A stretch of DNA of 64,000 nucleotides from Sinorhizobium fredii USDA 205 (GCF_001461695.1 NZ_AUTC01000136.1:22955-86954), one strand, 5' to 3'. Shown: positions 45,167 through 54,579, counted from the first letter of the stretch. Translations and numbers: made by a program. The notes: generated by a model from the letters alone, not told the origin.

Positions 45167-45277
45167 TCCTTGCGGCCGCAAACCGCACCCTGTTCGGCCC
45201 ACAAGAGCTGACCGAGAGCATTACCGCCGTACAACCGAAAACTGTTTCCCTTTTTTCGATAAAGTCAGGCTCCACAG

Positions 45278-45339
45278 CCAATGCCATAGTTTGCCGCCCA
45301 CGTCGTAGGAGGAGGTGGGCATACACGCAAAGGTATTGG
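45278..45339 (+). ncRNA. Candidate xanthine riboswitch (NMT1-type) in the NCS2 permease leader
   Basis: Three nested stems. P1: CCAATGCC (45278-45285) with GGTATTGG (45332-45339). P2: TTTGC (45290-45294) with GCAAA (45327-45331). P3: GCCCAC (45296-45301) with GTGGGC (45315-45320). Asymmetric bulges ATAG and ATACAC separate them. The last two P1 bases are the first GG of the GGAGGAG Shine-Dalgarno of the TTG start at 45351, so closing P1 would block translation. NMT1-motif RNAs bind xanthine/urate and act by burying the ribosome site ahead of purine genes. The motif match is from structure and context, not a search. Confidence 0.55.
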
Positions 45340-45350
45340 AGGAGATTACC

Positions 45351-46823
45351 TTGGCAAACAGCCCAGAGGAAACCGTGGCGCAATCGCGCCCGGAAGATGA
45401 AAAGCTCGGCATCGGCGCCAACCTGGCCTATGGCCTGCAGCACGTGCTGACAATGTATGGTGGTATCGTTGCCGTGCCGCTGATCCTGGGCCAGGCGGCG
45501 GGCCTGAGTTCCGGCGAGATCGGCCTGCTTGTCACCGCATCCCTTTTCGCCGGCGGTCTCGCCACCATCCTGCAGACGCTCGGCCTGCCGTTCTTCGGGA
45601 GCCGGTTGCCGCTGGTCCAGGGTGTTTCGTTTTCCGGCGTCGCGACAATGATTGCCATTTCCGGCAATGGCGGCATGCAGTCGGTGCTCGGCGCGGTCAT
45701 GGCCGCGTCACTGGTCGGCCTTCTGATCACGCCGATCTTTTCGCGGGTCACCCGGTTCTTCCCACCGCTCGTCACGGGCATCGTGATCACGACGATCGGC
45801 TTGACGCTGATGCCGGTCGCGGCACGCTGGGCGATGGGCGGCAATAGCCAGGCGCCGGATTTCGGCAGCCCGGCCAATATCCAGCTCGCCGCAGTGACGC
45901 TCGTCATCGTACTTTTGCTGAGCAAGCTCGGCAGCTCCGCGATCTCGCGGCTGTCGATCCTGCTCGCGCTGATCATCGGCACCGGCGTCGCCTATTTCAC
46001 CGGAATGGCCGATTTCTCGCAGGTGACCGAAGGGCCCTTCTTCGCCCTTCCGACGGTCTTCCACTTCGGCTATCCGACCTTCGAGATTGCCGCGATCGTG
46101 TCGATGTTCATCGTCATCATGGTGACGCTGGTCGAGACCTCGGCGGATATCCTTGCGGTCGGCGAAATCATCGAAACGAAAGTGGATTCGCGCCGGCTCG
46201 GCGATGGGCTGAGAGCCGACATGCTCTCCAGTCTCATCGCGCCGATCTTCGGCTCCTTCACCCAAAGCGCCTTTGCCCAGAATGTCGGGTTGGTGGCGGT
46301 CACCGGCGTCAAGAGCCGCTACGTGGTGGCGACCGGCGGCCTGTTCCTCGTGGCGCTCGGCTTGCTGCCGGTCATGGGCCGCATCGTGGCGGCGGTTCCG
46401 AGTGCCGTGCTCGGTGGCGCCGGCATCGTGCTCTTCGGCACGGTCGCGGCGAGCGGCATCCGCACCCTCTCGAAGGTCGACTACAACAACAACATGAATC
46501 TCGTTATCGTCGCCACCTCGATCGGCTTCGGCATGATCCCGATCGCCTCCCCGGACTTCTATGAGCACTTCCCGGCCTGGTTTGCGACGATCTTCCATTC
46601 CGGCATCAGTTCCGCCGCCTTGATGGCGATCAGCCTCAACCTGATCTTCAACCACCTGACCGCCGGAAACTCCGACCAGCAATCGGTATTTGTCGCAGGG
46701 ACGGAGCGGACGCTCCGCTACCAGGACATCGCGCGGCTGCACGATGGCGACTATTTCCTCAACGGCAAGCTCTACGACGCGAAGGGCCTTGAGGTGCCGG
46801 TGATCGCCTCAGAAGCGCACTAG
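45351..46823 (+). CDS. NCS2-family xanthine/uracil permease
   Basis: 490 aa from TTG 45351 (GGAGGAG 6 bases before). An in-frame GTG at 45315 lies in the leader stem and is less likely. Membrane protein with about 14 segments; the NCS2 signature is AQNVGLVAVTGVKSRYVVATGG with the earlier acidic motif in the VTLVETSADILAVGE segment. Takes up purines (xanthine, uric acid) or uracil with protons. The following deaminase gene and the structured leader favour a purine. Confidence 0.85.
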   Translation: MANSPEETVAQSRPEDEKLGIGANLAYGLQHVLTMYGGIVAVPLILGQAAGLSSGEIGLLVTASLFAGGLATILQTLGLPFFGSRLPLVQGVSFSGVATMIAISGNGGMQSVLGAVMAASLVGLLITPIFSRVTRFFPPLVTGIVITTIGLTLMPVAARWAMGGNSQAPDFGSPANIQLAAVTLVIVLLLSKLGSSAISRLSILLALIIGTGVAYFTGMADFSQVTEGPFFALPTVFHFGYPTFEIAAIVSMFIVIMVTLVETSADILAVGEIIETKVDSRRLGDGLRADMLSSLIAPIFGSFTQSAFAQNVGLVAVTGVKSRYVVATGGLFLVALGLLPVMGRIVAAVPSAVLGGAGIVLFGTVAASGIRTLSKVDYNNNMNLVIVATSIGFGMIPIASPDFYEHFPAWFATIFHSGISSAALMAISLNLIFNHLTAGNSDQQSVFVAGTERTLRYQDIARLHDGDYFLNGKLYDAKGLEVPVIASEAH

Positions 46824-46921
46824 TCCCAAACTGCCGCAACGAATCTCGCTTGCGCCCGGGAACGGTCACGACCGCTCTCGGGCCGGCGCAGCGACGCGGA
46901 CGCAACAACAAAGGAACGATC

Positions 46922-47527
46922 ATGGCACAACAACACGAAATGCTCGGGCTGCTCGACGCCCTACTGACGACGATGGAGCACGGCATCATCCCCGCGACGG
47001 AAGCCGGCGTCGCGGCCGGCAACAAGATCTTCGGCGCCGCCCTCATCAGGAAATCGGACTTGTCGCTGGTCCTCGTCGAGACCAACAATGAAACCGAGAA
47101 CCCGCTCTGGCACGGCGAGGTCCATACCTTGAAGCGGTTTTACGAAATGGCAGGCCTGGAACGCCCGGATTCGCGCGACCTCATCTTCCTGTCGACGCAC
47201 GAACCCTGCTCCATGTGCCTTTCGGCGATCACCTGGGCGGGCTTCGACAATTTCTACTATTTCTTCAGCCACGAGGATTCGCGCGACGCCTTTTCGATCC
47301 CGCACGACCTGAAGATCCTCAAGGAGGTGTTTACGCTGGAACCCGGCGGCTACAACAGGACGAACGCCTTCTGGAAGGGCCAGTCGATCCACGATCTGAT
47401 TGCCGCCCTTCCCGAGCCCGACCGCGCTCCGCTTCAACAGCGGGCCGATGCGATCGGCCGTAAATATGCCGATCTCTCCGCCGCCTATCAGGCCGGCAAG
47501 GCGGACAACGCCATCCCGCTGAACTAG
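46922..47527 (+). CDS. Cytidine-deaminase-fold nucleobase deaminase (guanine deaminase-like)
   Basis: 201 aa from ATG 46922 (AGGAA 6 bases before; frame open from 46850). Zinc motifs: HGEVHTL (HGE rather than the usual HAE) and PCSMCLSAITWAG (PCxMC). Position right after a purine permease suggests guanine or another purine/pyrimidine base as substrate. C-terminal about 70 residues (FWKGQSIHDLIAALPEPD) are an extension with no clear family. tRNA adenosine deaminase is a less likely alternative. Confidence 0.72.
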   Translation: MAQQHEMLGLLDALLTTMEHGIIPATEAGVAAGNKIFGAALIRKSDLSLVLVETNNETENPLWHGEVHTLKRFYEMAGLERPDSRDLIFLSTHEPCSMCLSAITWAGFDNFYYFFSHEDSRDAFSIPHDLKILKEVFTLEPGGYNRTNAFWKGQSIHDLIAALPEPDRAPLQQRADAIGRKYADLSAAYQAGKADNAIPLN

Positions 47528-47572
47528 GCCGCCTTCGCGGCTTATTCTCCGGCGAAGACGGAGACATCCCGA

Positions 47573-48001
47573 TCAATCCTTGCGCTTCCGGCAATAGAGC
47601 TCCAGCCGGTGGCGCACCAGGTCGTACCCGAGCTCGGCGGCGATTTCCGCCTGCAACTGCTCGATCTTGTCGGAGCGGAACTCGATCACCGCGCCGGTTT
47701 CGATATCGATCAGATGGTCATGATGCGGAGCGTCGGCCGTCTCGAATCGGGCGGTGGCATTCTCGAAAGCATGCCGCTGCACGACTCCCTGTTGCTCCAG
47801 CGCCGATAAAGTCCGGTAAACGGTCGAGAGCGACACCGTCGCGTCGATTTCCTTGGCGCGCCGATGCAGTTCGCTCGCATCCGGGTGGTCTTCCGCCTCG
47901 GCCAGAATCTTGAGGATCGCGGCGCGTTGGCGGGTGACGCGCACCCCCCCGTCACGAAGGATTCCTTCCAGTTCGACGATCCTATTCTTGCTCTGGCTCA
48001 T
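47573..48001 (-). CDS. mur: Fur-family manganese uptake regulator Mur
   Basis: 142 aa. Winged helix (GVRVTRQRAAILKIL, VSLSTVYRTLSALEQQGVVQ) and metal-binding dimerisation domain (APHHDHLIDIETGAVIEF). It lacks the CxxC zinc motif of canonical Fur. Divergent from sitABCD, which is the Mur-regulated manganese transporter in rhizobia: with Mn bound it represses sitA. Confidence 0.9.
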   Translation of the reverse strand: MSQSKNRIVELEGILRDGGVRVTRQRAAILKILAEAEDHPDASELHRRAKEIDATVSLSTVYRTLSALEQQGVVQRHAFENATARFETADAPHHDHLIDIETGAVIEFRSDKIEQLQAEIAAELGYDLVRHRLELYCRKRKD

Positions 48002-48044
48002 GCGGCGACACTAGCCAAGGGCGTTGGCTTTGAAAATAGCTAGT

Positions 48045-48065
48045 TGCAAATGGTTCTCATGTGCA
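48045..48065. promoter_or_regulatory. Mur-responsive (Fur-like) operator between mur and sitA
   Basis: TGCAAATG (48045-48052), GTTCT, CATGTGCA (48058-48065): 8-bp arms with one mismatch, resembling the Mur-responsive sequences of rhizobial sit promoters. It lies 60 bases before the sitA start and 44 before mur. Confidence 0.6.
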
Positions 48066-48124
48066 TTGACTTATGCAGGCCATTCGCCTAGGCATTGGGC
48101 CGGTTCAAGATTGAGGAGCGATGG

Positions 48125-49027
48125 ATGATCGATCGGACGCGGCGCATGATTCTGGCGGCAGCAACGGCAATGGCTGCCTTTTCCCTCCTGTCCGGCGCGG
48201 CGGCAGCGGAAAAATTCAAGGCGGTTACCACTTTCACGGTCATTGCCGACATGGCGCAGAATGTTGCCGGCGATGCGGCGATCGTCGAATCCATCACCAA
48301 GCCCGGCGCCGAAATCCACAACTACCAGCCGACCCCGCGCGACATCCTGAAGGCGCATGATGCCCAATTGATCCTCTGGAACGGCCTCAACCTCGAGCTC
48401 TGGTTCGAGAAATTCTTCCAGAACTTCGACGACATTCCGGGCGTCGTCGTCTCCGAAGGCGTCGAGCCGATGGGCATCGCCGAAGGCCCCTATACGGGCA
48501 AGCCGAACCCGCATGCCTGGATGTCGCCGTCGGCGGCGATGATCTATGTCGACAACATCCGCGACGCCTTCGTGAAATTCGACCCGGAGAACGCCGAGGC
48601 CTACAAGGCGAATGCCGAGGCCTATAAGAAGAAGATCGAGGCGACCATCGCGCCGATCAGGGCCGAACTCGACAAGATCCCGGCGGAAAAGCGCTGGCTG
48701 GTCTCCAGCGAGGGCGCCTTCAGCTATCTCACGCGGGATTTCGGCCTGAAGGAGCTCTATCTCTGGCCGATCAACGCCGACCAGCAGGGCACGCCGCAGC
48801 AGGTGCGCAAGGTGATCGACGCGGTGAGGGCCAACCACATTCCGGTGGTGTTCTCCGAGAGCACCATCTCGCCAGATCCGGCCATGCAGGTGGCACGCGA
48901 GACGGGTGTCAAATATGGCGGCGTGCTCTATGTCGATTCCTTGAGCGAGGCCGACGGACCGGTCCCGACCTATATCGATCTCCTGCGTGTCACGTCCGAA
49001 ACGATCGCGAAAGGTCTTTCGCAATGA
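48125..49027 (+). CDS. sitA: Manganese ABC transporter periplasmic binding protein
   Basis: 300 aa, cluster A-I metal-binding protein. Signal peptide to about residue 30 ([10 protein letters not shown]). Metal-binding His in [14 protein letters not shown] and [11 protein letters not shown]; others near [22 protein letters not shown] 6 bases before ATG 48125; an overlapping out-of-frame ATG (48121) is ignored. First gene of sitABCD; stop overlaps sitB start. Confidence 0.93.
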   Translation: MIDRTRRMILAAATAMAAFSLLSGAAAAEKFKAVTTFTVIADMAQNVAGDAAIVESITKPGAEIHNYQPTPRDILKAHDAQLILWNGLNLELWFEKFFQNFDDIPGVVVSEGVEPMGIAEGPYTGKPNPHAWMSPSAAMIYVDNIRDAFVKFDPENAEAYKANAEAYKKKIEATIAPIRAELDKIPAEKRWLVSSEGAFSYLTRDFGLKELYLWPINADQQGTPQQVRKVIDAVRANHIPVVFSESTISPDPAMQVARETGVKYGGVLYVDSLSEADGPVPTYIDLLRVTSETIAKGLSQ

Positions 49028-49953
49028 ACCTTCAGGTAAAGGCCCGGCCGACCCCGCGACCGGGCCCTCTGGACGAGAGCAGCGGCATTCGCGTCCACAA
49101 TGCCACCGTCACCTATCGCAACGGCCACCGCGCCCTGCATGATGCCTCCTTCGAGATTCCGACCGGCACGATCGCCGCGCTGGTCGGCGTCAATGGCAGC
49201 GGCAAGTCGACGCTGTTCAAGGCCATCATGGGCTTCGTCCGGTTGGCGAAAGGCGATATCTCGGTCCTCGGCCTCACCGTGCCGCAGGCACTGAAGAAGA
49301 ATCTCGTCGCCTATGTCCCACAGGCCGAGGAGGTCGACTGGAATTTTCCCGTCCTCGTCGAGGATGTGGTGATGATGGGCCGTTACGGCCACATGAACAT
49401 GCTGCGCATCCCGAAGCGGGCCGACCATGAGGCGGTCGAGGCGGCGCTGGCGCGGGTCGGCATGAGCGATTTCCGCAAGCGCCAGATCGGCGAGCTTTCC
49501 GGCGGCCAGAAGAAGCGCGTCTTCCTTGCCCGGGCGCTCGCCCAGGACGGCCGCGTCATCCTGCTCGACGAGCCCTTCACCGGCGTCGACGTCAAGACCG
49601 AAGACGCGATCATCCGCCTGCTCCTCGCGCTTCGCGACGAGGGACGCGTGATGCTCGTCTCCACGCACAATCTCGGCAGCGTGCCGGAATTCTGCGACCG
49701 CACCGTGCTCCTGAAGAACACCGTTCTCGCCTACGGTCCGACCGAGACCACCTTCACCCGCGACAATCTCGAACTCGCCTTCGGCGGCGTGCTGCGTCAC
49801 TTCGTACTCGGCGGCGACAGCCTGCACGACGATGCCGATCCCCGCCAGCTTTCCGTCATCACCGATGACGAGCGACCGCTTGTCATGTACGGCGCGAAGG
49901 GAAAAATGGTGACGCAGCCGGCCAAGCTCGAGACCGAGGCGGACAGCGAATGA
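49024..49953 (+). CDS. sitB: Manganese ABC transporter ATP-binding protein
   Basis: 309 aa. Walker [12 protein letters not shown], signature [10 protein letters not shown], Walker [14 protein letters not shown]-loop VSTHN. ATGA overlap with the sitA stop and again with the sitC start, so the operon is translationally coupled. C-terminal about 50 residues are a tail past the ATPase fold. Confidence 0.94.
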   Translation: MNLQVKARPTPRPGPLDESSGIRVHNATVTYRNGHRALHDASFEIPTGTIAALVGVNGSGKSTLFKAIMGFVRLAKGDISVLGLTVPQALKKNLVAYVPQAEEVDWNFPVLVEDVVMMGRYGHMNMLRIPKRADHEAVEAALARVGMSDFRKRQIGELSGGQKKRVFLARALAQDGRVILLDEPFTGVDVKTEDAIIRLLLALRDEGRVMLVSTHNLGSVPEFCDRTVLLKNTVLAYGPTETTFTRDNLELAFGGVLRHFVLGGDSLHDDADPRQLSVITDDERPLVMYGAKGKMVTQPAKLETEADSE

Positions 49954-50810
49954 TCGCCCTGCTCGCCGAACCCTTCACCTATGGCTACATGCTGAACGCC
50001 ATGTGGGTCAGCGCGCTGGTCGGCGCCGTCTGCGCCTTCCTGTCGGCCTATCTGATGCTGAAGGGTTGGTCGCTGATCGGCGACGCACTGTCCCATGCGA
50101 TCGTCCCCGGCGTCGCCGGCGCCTATATGCTCGGCCTCCCATTCTCGCTCGGCGCCTTCTTCTCCGGCGGGCTCGCCGCCGCCGCCATGCTGTTCCTGAA
50201 CCAGCGGACGCGGTTGAAGGAGGATACGATCATCGGCCTGATCTTCACCTCCTTCTTCGGCCTCGGCCTGTTCATGGTGTCGCTGTCGCCGACGTCGGTG
50301 AACATCCAGACGATCGTGCTCGGCAACATCCTCGCCATCACCCCGGCCGACACGCTGCAGCTCGCCCTTATCGGCATCGTCTCGCTGCTGATCCTCTCGG
50401 CGAAATGGAAGGACCTGATGGTGACCTTCTTCGACGAGAGCCATGCCCGCTCGATCGGCATCCATACGACCTTCCTGAAGGTGCTGTTCTTCACCCTGCT
50501 TTCGGCCTGCACGGTGGCCGCGCTGCAGACCGTCGGCGCCTTTCTCGTCATCGCCATGGTCGTGACGCCGGGCGCGACTGCCTATCTGCTCACCGACCGC
50601 TTCCCGCGCCTGATCATCATCAGCATCGCCATCGGCGCGGCCACGAGCTTCTTCGGCGCCTATGCGAGCTATTTCCTCGACGGCGCCACCGGCGGCATCA
50701 TCATCGTGCTGCAGACGTTGATCTTCCTGCTCGCCTTCGTGCTGGCCCCGAAACACGGGCTGATCGCCGCCCGCCGCCGCGCGGCCGAGGCGTTGGAGGT
50801 TGCCCGATGA
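49950..50810 (+). CDS. sitC: Manganese ABC transporter permease
   Basis: 286 aa, ABC-3 type metal permease with about 8 membrane segments (first [20 protein letters not shown]). Signature parts [20 protein letters not shown] and [20 protein letters not shown]. Paralogue of sitD, overlapping it by ATGA. Confidence 0.92.
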   Translation: MIALLAEPFTYGYMLNAMWVSALVGAVCAFLSAYLMLKGWSLIGDALSHAIVPGVAGAYMLGLPFSLGAFFSGGLAAAAMLFLNQRTRLKEDTIIGLIFTSFFGLGLFMVSLSPTSVNIQTIVLGNILAITPADTLQLALIGIVSLLILSAKWKDLMVTFFDESHARSIGIHTTFLKVLFFTLLSACTVAALQTVGAFLVIAMVVTPGATAYLLTDRFPRLIIISIAIGAATSFFGAYASYFLDGATGGIIIVLQTLIFLLAFVLAPKHGLIAARRRAAEALEVAR

Positions 50811-51658
50811 TGTCTTTCGACATGCTCACCGCCGTCTTCGAGTTCGAGTTCATGCGCAACGCGCTGCTGATCTCGGTCCTCGTCGCCGTCCCGACGGCCA
50901 TGCTCTCCTGCTTCCTGGTGCTGAAGGGCTGGTCGCTGATGGGCGACGCGATCTCGCACGCGGTTTTCCCGGGCGTCGTCATCTCCTACATCGTCGGCCT
51001 ACCGCTTGCCGTCGGCGCCTTTGCCGCCGGCATGTGCTGCGCCCTCTTGACCGGCTATCTCAAGGAAAACAGCCGCATCAAGCAGGATACGGTGATGGGC
51101 GTCGTCTTTTCCGGCATGTTCGGCCTCGGCCTGGTGCTCTACACCAAGATCCAGAGTGACGTGCATCTCGACCACATCCTCTTCGGCGACATGCTCGGCA
51201 TCGGCTGGGGCGATATCCTCGAAACCGGTATCATCGCCGTTTTCGCCGGGGGCATCCTTTCCCTCAAATGGCGCGACCTGCTGCTGCACGCCTTCGACCC
51301 GGCCCAGGCGCGCGCCGTCGGCTTGCCGGTCGGCTGGCTGCATTACGGGCTGCTCGCCATTCTGTCGTTGACGATCGTCGGCGCGCTGAAAGCCGTCGGA
51401 CTGATCCTCGCGATCGCCATGCTGATCGCCCCCGGCGCGATCGCCTTTCTGGTGACGCGGACATTTGGCGGCATGCTGATCGTCGCGGTCTCCGTTGCGG
51501 TCCTCGCTTCGTTCTCGGGCGTTTACCTATCCTTCTTCATCGACAGCGCCCCCGCCCCGACCATCGTCCTCCTGATGACAGCGATCTTTCTCGTCGCCTT
51601 CGCCTGGTCCACCTGGCGGACGGCGCGAATCGAAGCGCATCGCACCCGCGTCGAATAG
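50807..51658 (+). CDS. sitD: Manganese ABC transporter permease
   Basis: 283 aa, second ABC-3 permease, similar to sitC (LKGWSLMGDAISHAVFPGVV, LILAIAMLIAPGAIAFLV). The start is the first of two adjacent ATGs overlapping the sitC stop. The pair SitC-SitD forms the membrane channel. A palindromic repeat follows the stop. Confidence 0.92.
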   Translation: MMSFDMLTAVFEFEFMRNALLISVLVAVPTAMLSCFLVLKGWSLMGDAISHAVFPGVVISYIVGLPLAVGAFAAGMCCALLTGYLKENSRIKQDTVMGVVFSGMFGLGLVLYTKIQSDVHLDHILFGDMLGIGWGDILETGIIAVFAGGILSLKWRDLLLHAFDPAQARAVGLPVGWLHYGLLAILSLTIVGALKAVGLILAIAMLIAPGAIAFLVTRTFGGMLIVAVSVAVLASFSGVYLSFFIDSAPAPTIVLLMTAIFLVAFAWSTWRTARIEAHRTRVE

Positions 51659-51680
51659 AGTCGCAGGTCGAATTAAAGTC

Positions 51681-51714
51681 TCCTCCCCAACCCCCTCCCC
51701 CTTGTGGGGAGGGA
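51681..51714. repeat. Rhizobial GC-rich palindromic repeat, copy d
   Basis: TCCTCCCCAACCCCCTCCC then CCTTGTGGGGAGGGA; same family as copies a-c. It is just past the sitD stop and its CCTCCCC/GGGGAGG arms could fold at the 3' end of the sit mRNA. Confidence 0.7.
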
Positions 51715-51859
51715 TTCTTCCGTGATCCTAACTGCGCCCCTTCCGTGCACGATGCCTCTTGGACGCCGGTGGCATGATCCCGTATTGTGCGCCATCTTTA
51801 TCAGGTGCGGGACGGTGGCGGCGAGCGCCGTACACGGTCCCGAGGCGGAGCAACGGGGC

Positions 51860-52702
51860 ATGGAGAAGAAGCAGAACGGCCGTTCGGGCGCCGCTTTCTT
51901 CCTGACCGCCGTGGCGCTGATCTTCACCGCCATCCTGGCGACCGTGCTGCTTGCCAACGAACAGCGCAATCTGAAACAGTTGGCGGCGGCGATGGGGTTG
52001 CAAGATCTGCTTCCTCAAGCCGCGCCGGTGCCGGCGCCCGAGCCCGTCCGCTCGCGTCCCAAGAAGCCGGAGCCGCCGAAGGCGCTGCTGCCGGCCAGGA
52101 CATTCGAGAACCTGCAGACGCCCGAGCAACAATTCATCCGCGAGATCCGCAGCGACCCGCGCGCTTTGTGCGAGGGCCTGCGGGGGGCCGGCTTCCGCGA
52201 GCTCGAATGGAAATCGGCCGAGAGCGGCCGCTGGGAATGTTCCTCGCTCGTTCCTTTTGCCCGCCCGGGCGTCGAGAAGGGCTCGTCGATTTTCATCTTG
52301 GTCAAAGGCAGCGACGCGGATGAAATCACCTCGTTCCGCGTCAAGCTCAACATCGAGCATGCCGAAGACACCCAGGCTGTCACGAGTGCCGCGGCGACGG
52401 CCGCCTCGGTCTTTCTGAACGAGGTTCACTGGGCCGACAGCGAGAGCGTCACGCTGAAGATACAGGCGCTCGGCGAATTCGATCTCAAGCGTTTCGGCAG
52501 CCGCATCCAGTTCAAACGGGAATCGGGCGACACGCCCCGCTACAATTTCCTTGCCAATCAGGCGGCGCGCACCAGACCGAAAAGCATTGCCGAGTTCTAT
52601 TTCGACCGTGAGAAATGGCTTGCACCCGGGGATGGCTCGATCGATTCCGTCGTTCGTGGCCCAAGTGCGTGGAACAGGTCACCTGCAGCCGAATTGCGCT
52701 GA
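51860..52702 (+). CDS. Unknown membrane-anchored protein
   Basis: 280 aa from ATG 51860 (GGAG 9 bases before). One N-terminal membrane segment (AAFFLTAVALIFTAILATVL), a Pro-rich linker (PAPEPVRSRPKKPEPPKA), then a folded domain with conserved-looking parts (FIREIRSDPRALCEGLRGAG, WECSSLVPF, YNFLANQAARTRPKSIAEFY). Probably inner-membrane with the domain outside. I do not recognise a characterised family; it may be one of the rhizobial DUF families. Confidence 0.7.
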   Translation: MEKKQNGRSGAAFFLTAVALIFTAILATVLLANEQRNLKQLAAAMGLQDLLPQAAPVPAPEPVRSRPKKPEPPKALLPARTFENLQTPEQQFIREIRSDPRALCEGLRGAGFRELEWKSAESGRWECSSLVPFARPGVEKGSSIFILVKGSDADEITSFRVKLNIEHAEDTQAVTSAAATAASVFLNEVHWADSESVTLKIQALGEFDLKRFGSRIQFKRESGDTPRYNFLANQAARTRPKSIAEFYFDREKWLAPGDGSIDSVVRGPSAWNRSPAAELR

Positions 52703-52714
52703 AGGCCCACCGCG

Positions 52715-53161
52715 TCAGCGGTCGATGCGCGTCGACAGGATGATCGATGACAGCGTCTTTTCGACGCCCGAGATCTCGCCGATGCGATCGATCAGCAGAT
52801 CCAATTCGCTGATCGATGCCGCCGCGACGATGGCGATCAGATCGAAGCTGCCGCTGACGGAGTGCAACGTGCGGATCTCACGGATCGCGGTCAGTTCGGG
52901 CGTGACGCGGCTCAGCGCCCGCGGCGCGATGGTGATCAGCACATGCGCCTGCACCAGCCCCTTTTCGTAGCTCTCGGCAAGCCGCACGCCATAGCCGGCG
53001 ATCACCCCCTCGCGCTCGAGTCGCTCGATGCGCGCCTGCACGGTGGTGCGCGAGACGCCGAGCCGCCGCGCGATCGTCGCCGTCGGCAGGCGGGCGTTCT
53101 CGCTGAGGATGGCAAGAAGTTCACGATCCTTGTCGGTGACTTGCATATCGTCGACCTTCAT
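52715..53161 (-). CDS. Lrp/AsnC-family regulator, probably of the saccharopine-dehydrogenase gene
   Basis: 148 aa. HTH (DRELLAILSENARLPTATIA, GVSRTTVQARIERLEREGVI) and RAM domain (VQAHVLITIAPRALSRVTPE ... ISELDLLIDRIGEISGVEKT). Divergent from the saccharopine-dehydrogenase-like gene with 112 bases between. A lysine-responsive role is the simplest reading. Confidence 0.83.
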   Translation of the reverse strand: MKVDDMQVTDKDRELLAILSENARLPTATIARRLGVSRTTVQARIERLEREGVIAGYGVRLAESYEKGLVQAHVLITIAPRALSRVTPELTAIREIRTLHSVSGSFDLIAIVAAASISELDLLIDRIGEISGVEKTLSSIILSTRIDR

Positions 53162-53170
53162 TGGCGAAAT

Positions 53171-53204
53171 GCCGATTATTAGACTGCGATTTATCCATAT
53201 CGGC
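53171..53204. promoter_or_regulatory. Possible AsnC operator in the divergent spacer
   Basis: GCCGAT (53171-53176) and ATCGGC (53199-53204) with 22 bases between, AT-rich inside. Weak evidence: short arms, but placed where the divergent regulator should bind. Confidence 0.25.
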
Positions 53205-53273
53205 GCTTCAAATCAACATGCCTTCGCAGGAAAATAGCTGCTGAAGAGGCTCATACCCCCGGGGATAAGAAGT

Positions 53274-54377
53274 ATGAAAGACATCGTTGTCATCGGCGCC
53301 GGCAAGATCGGCTCGACAATCGCCCGCATGCTGGCCCATACCGGCGACTATCGCGTCTGCATCGCAGACCGCAGTGCCGAGCAATTGCAGCAGGTCGAAA
53401 CCCATGAGGCGATTTCGACGGCTGCCATCGACATCGCCGACAAGGAGGCCCTCGTCGGACTGCTGACCGGCAAGTTCGCGGTCCTCAGCGCCGCACCGTT
53501 CCACCTGACGGTTGCGATTGCCGAAGCCGCCGCCGAGGCGGAGATCCACTATCTCGACCTGACGGAAGACGTCGAATCGACCCGCCAGGTCAAGGACATT
53601 GCGGCACATGCGAAGACCGCCTTCATCCCGCAATGCGGCCTCGCACCCGGCTTCATCTCGATCGTCGCCAATGATCTGACCAGGCATTTCGATACGCTCG
53701 AAAGCGTTCGCATGCGGGTCGGCGCGCTGCCGCAGTACCCGTCGAATGCCCTCAACTACAATCTCACCTGGAGCACCGACGGCGTCATCAACGAGTATAT
53801 CGAGCCTTGCGAGGCGATCGTCGAAGGCTCGCTGATCGAGGTTCCGGCGATGGAGGAACGCGAGGAATTCTCGCTCGACGGCGTCACCTACGAAGCCTTC
53901 AACACGTCCGGCGGCCTCGGCACGCTTTGCGAAACGCTGAAGGGCAAGGTCCGCACGCTGAACTACAAGACGATCCGCTATCCCGGTCACGCCGCGATCT
54001 TCAAGGCGCTCCTGAACGACCTCGGCCTGCGTCATCGCCGCGAGGTCCTGAAGGACATTCTCGAAAACGCCCTGCCAACCACGACCCAGGACGTGGTGGT
54101 GATTTTCGTCACCGTTTCCGGCTTCCGCCAGGGCCGGCTCATCCAGGAAACCTATGCCAACAAGGTCTATAGCGGCGTCGTTGCGGGACGCATGCAGAGC
54201 GGCATCCAGATCACCACGGCCGGCAGCATCTGCGCCGTCCTCGACCTGCTCGCCGAAGGCAAGATCCCGACCACGGGCTTCGTCCGACAGGAAGACATAG
54301 CGCTGGAGACCTTCCTCGCCAACCGCTTCGGTCACTACTACGCCCAGAAGCACGACGCGGAACGGGCGGCGGGCTGA
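53274..54377 (+). CDS. Saccharopine dehydrogenase-family protein
   Basis: 367 aa. N-terminal Rossmann motif VVIGAGKIGSTIARMLAHTG, then HYLDLTEDVESTRQV and the family C-terminal domain (ECG-like IPQCGLAPGFISIVANDLT). In alphaproteobacteria such proteins take part in lysine breakdown or polyamine-related reductions; the lysine-ketoglutarate reductase partner is not in the window. The divergent AsnC regulator supports amino-acid control. Confidence 0.8.
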   Translation: MKDIVVIGAGKIGSTIARMLAHTGDYRVCIADRSAEQLQQVETHEAISTAAIDIADKEALVGLLTGKFAVLSAAPFHLTVAIAEAAAEAEIHYLDLTEDVESTRQVKDIAAHAKTAFIPQCGLAPGFISIVANDLTRHFDTLESVRMRVGALPQYPSNALNYNLTWSTDGVINEYIEPCEAIVEGSLIEVPAMEEREEFSLDGVTYEAFNTSGGLGTLCETLKGKVRTLNYKTIRYPGHAAIFKALLNDLGLRHRREVLKDILENALPTTTQDVVVIFVTVSGFRQGRLIQETYANKVYSGVVAGRMQSGIQITTAGSICAVLDLLAEGKIPTTGFVRQEDIALETFLANRFGHYYAQKHDAERAAG

Positions 54378-54414
54378 GCTTTACGCCCGCTCGGCGTGCT
54401 TCAGTAGATTTGGA

Positions 54415-54441
54415 AAATGCCCGGACGCCGTTCGGGCATTT
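54415..54441 (+). terminator. Terminator after the saccharopine-dehydrogenase gene
   Basis: AAATGCCCG / CGGGCATTT, 9-bp perfect arms with a 9-base loop. The A/T ends make it usable in both directions, though the T tail is short. Confidence 0.65.
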
Positions 54442-54538
54442 ATTGCTCCGGCGTCCTTCTCGAAGTGGAACTCATCCGTCCTGCCGGCTACCTTCTCCCA
54501 CCAAGCGGGCGGAGGAGACCCATGGCCGCCGTTCAAGT

Positions 54539-54579
54539 CCCCTCGCCCCGCATGCGGGGAGAGGGTTAGGGTAAGGGGC
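54539..54579. repeat. Palindromic repeat, CCCTAACCCTCTCC type
   Basis: CCCCTCGCCCCGCATGCGGGG then AGAGGGTTAGGGTAAGGGG (given as parts). The same elements in the other orientation occur at 63925-63963 (CCCTCACCCTAGCCCTCTCC). Confidence 0.6.

Noticed and set aside
43485..45443. 652-codon open frame on the minus strand across glpV
   Set aside because: Shadow of glpV; crosses the glp terminator and the permease leader.
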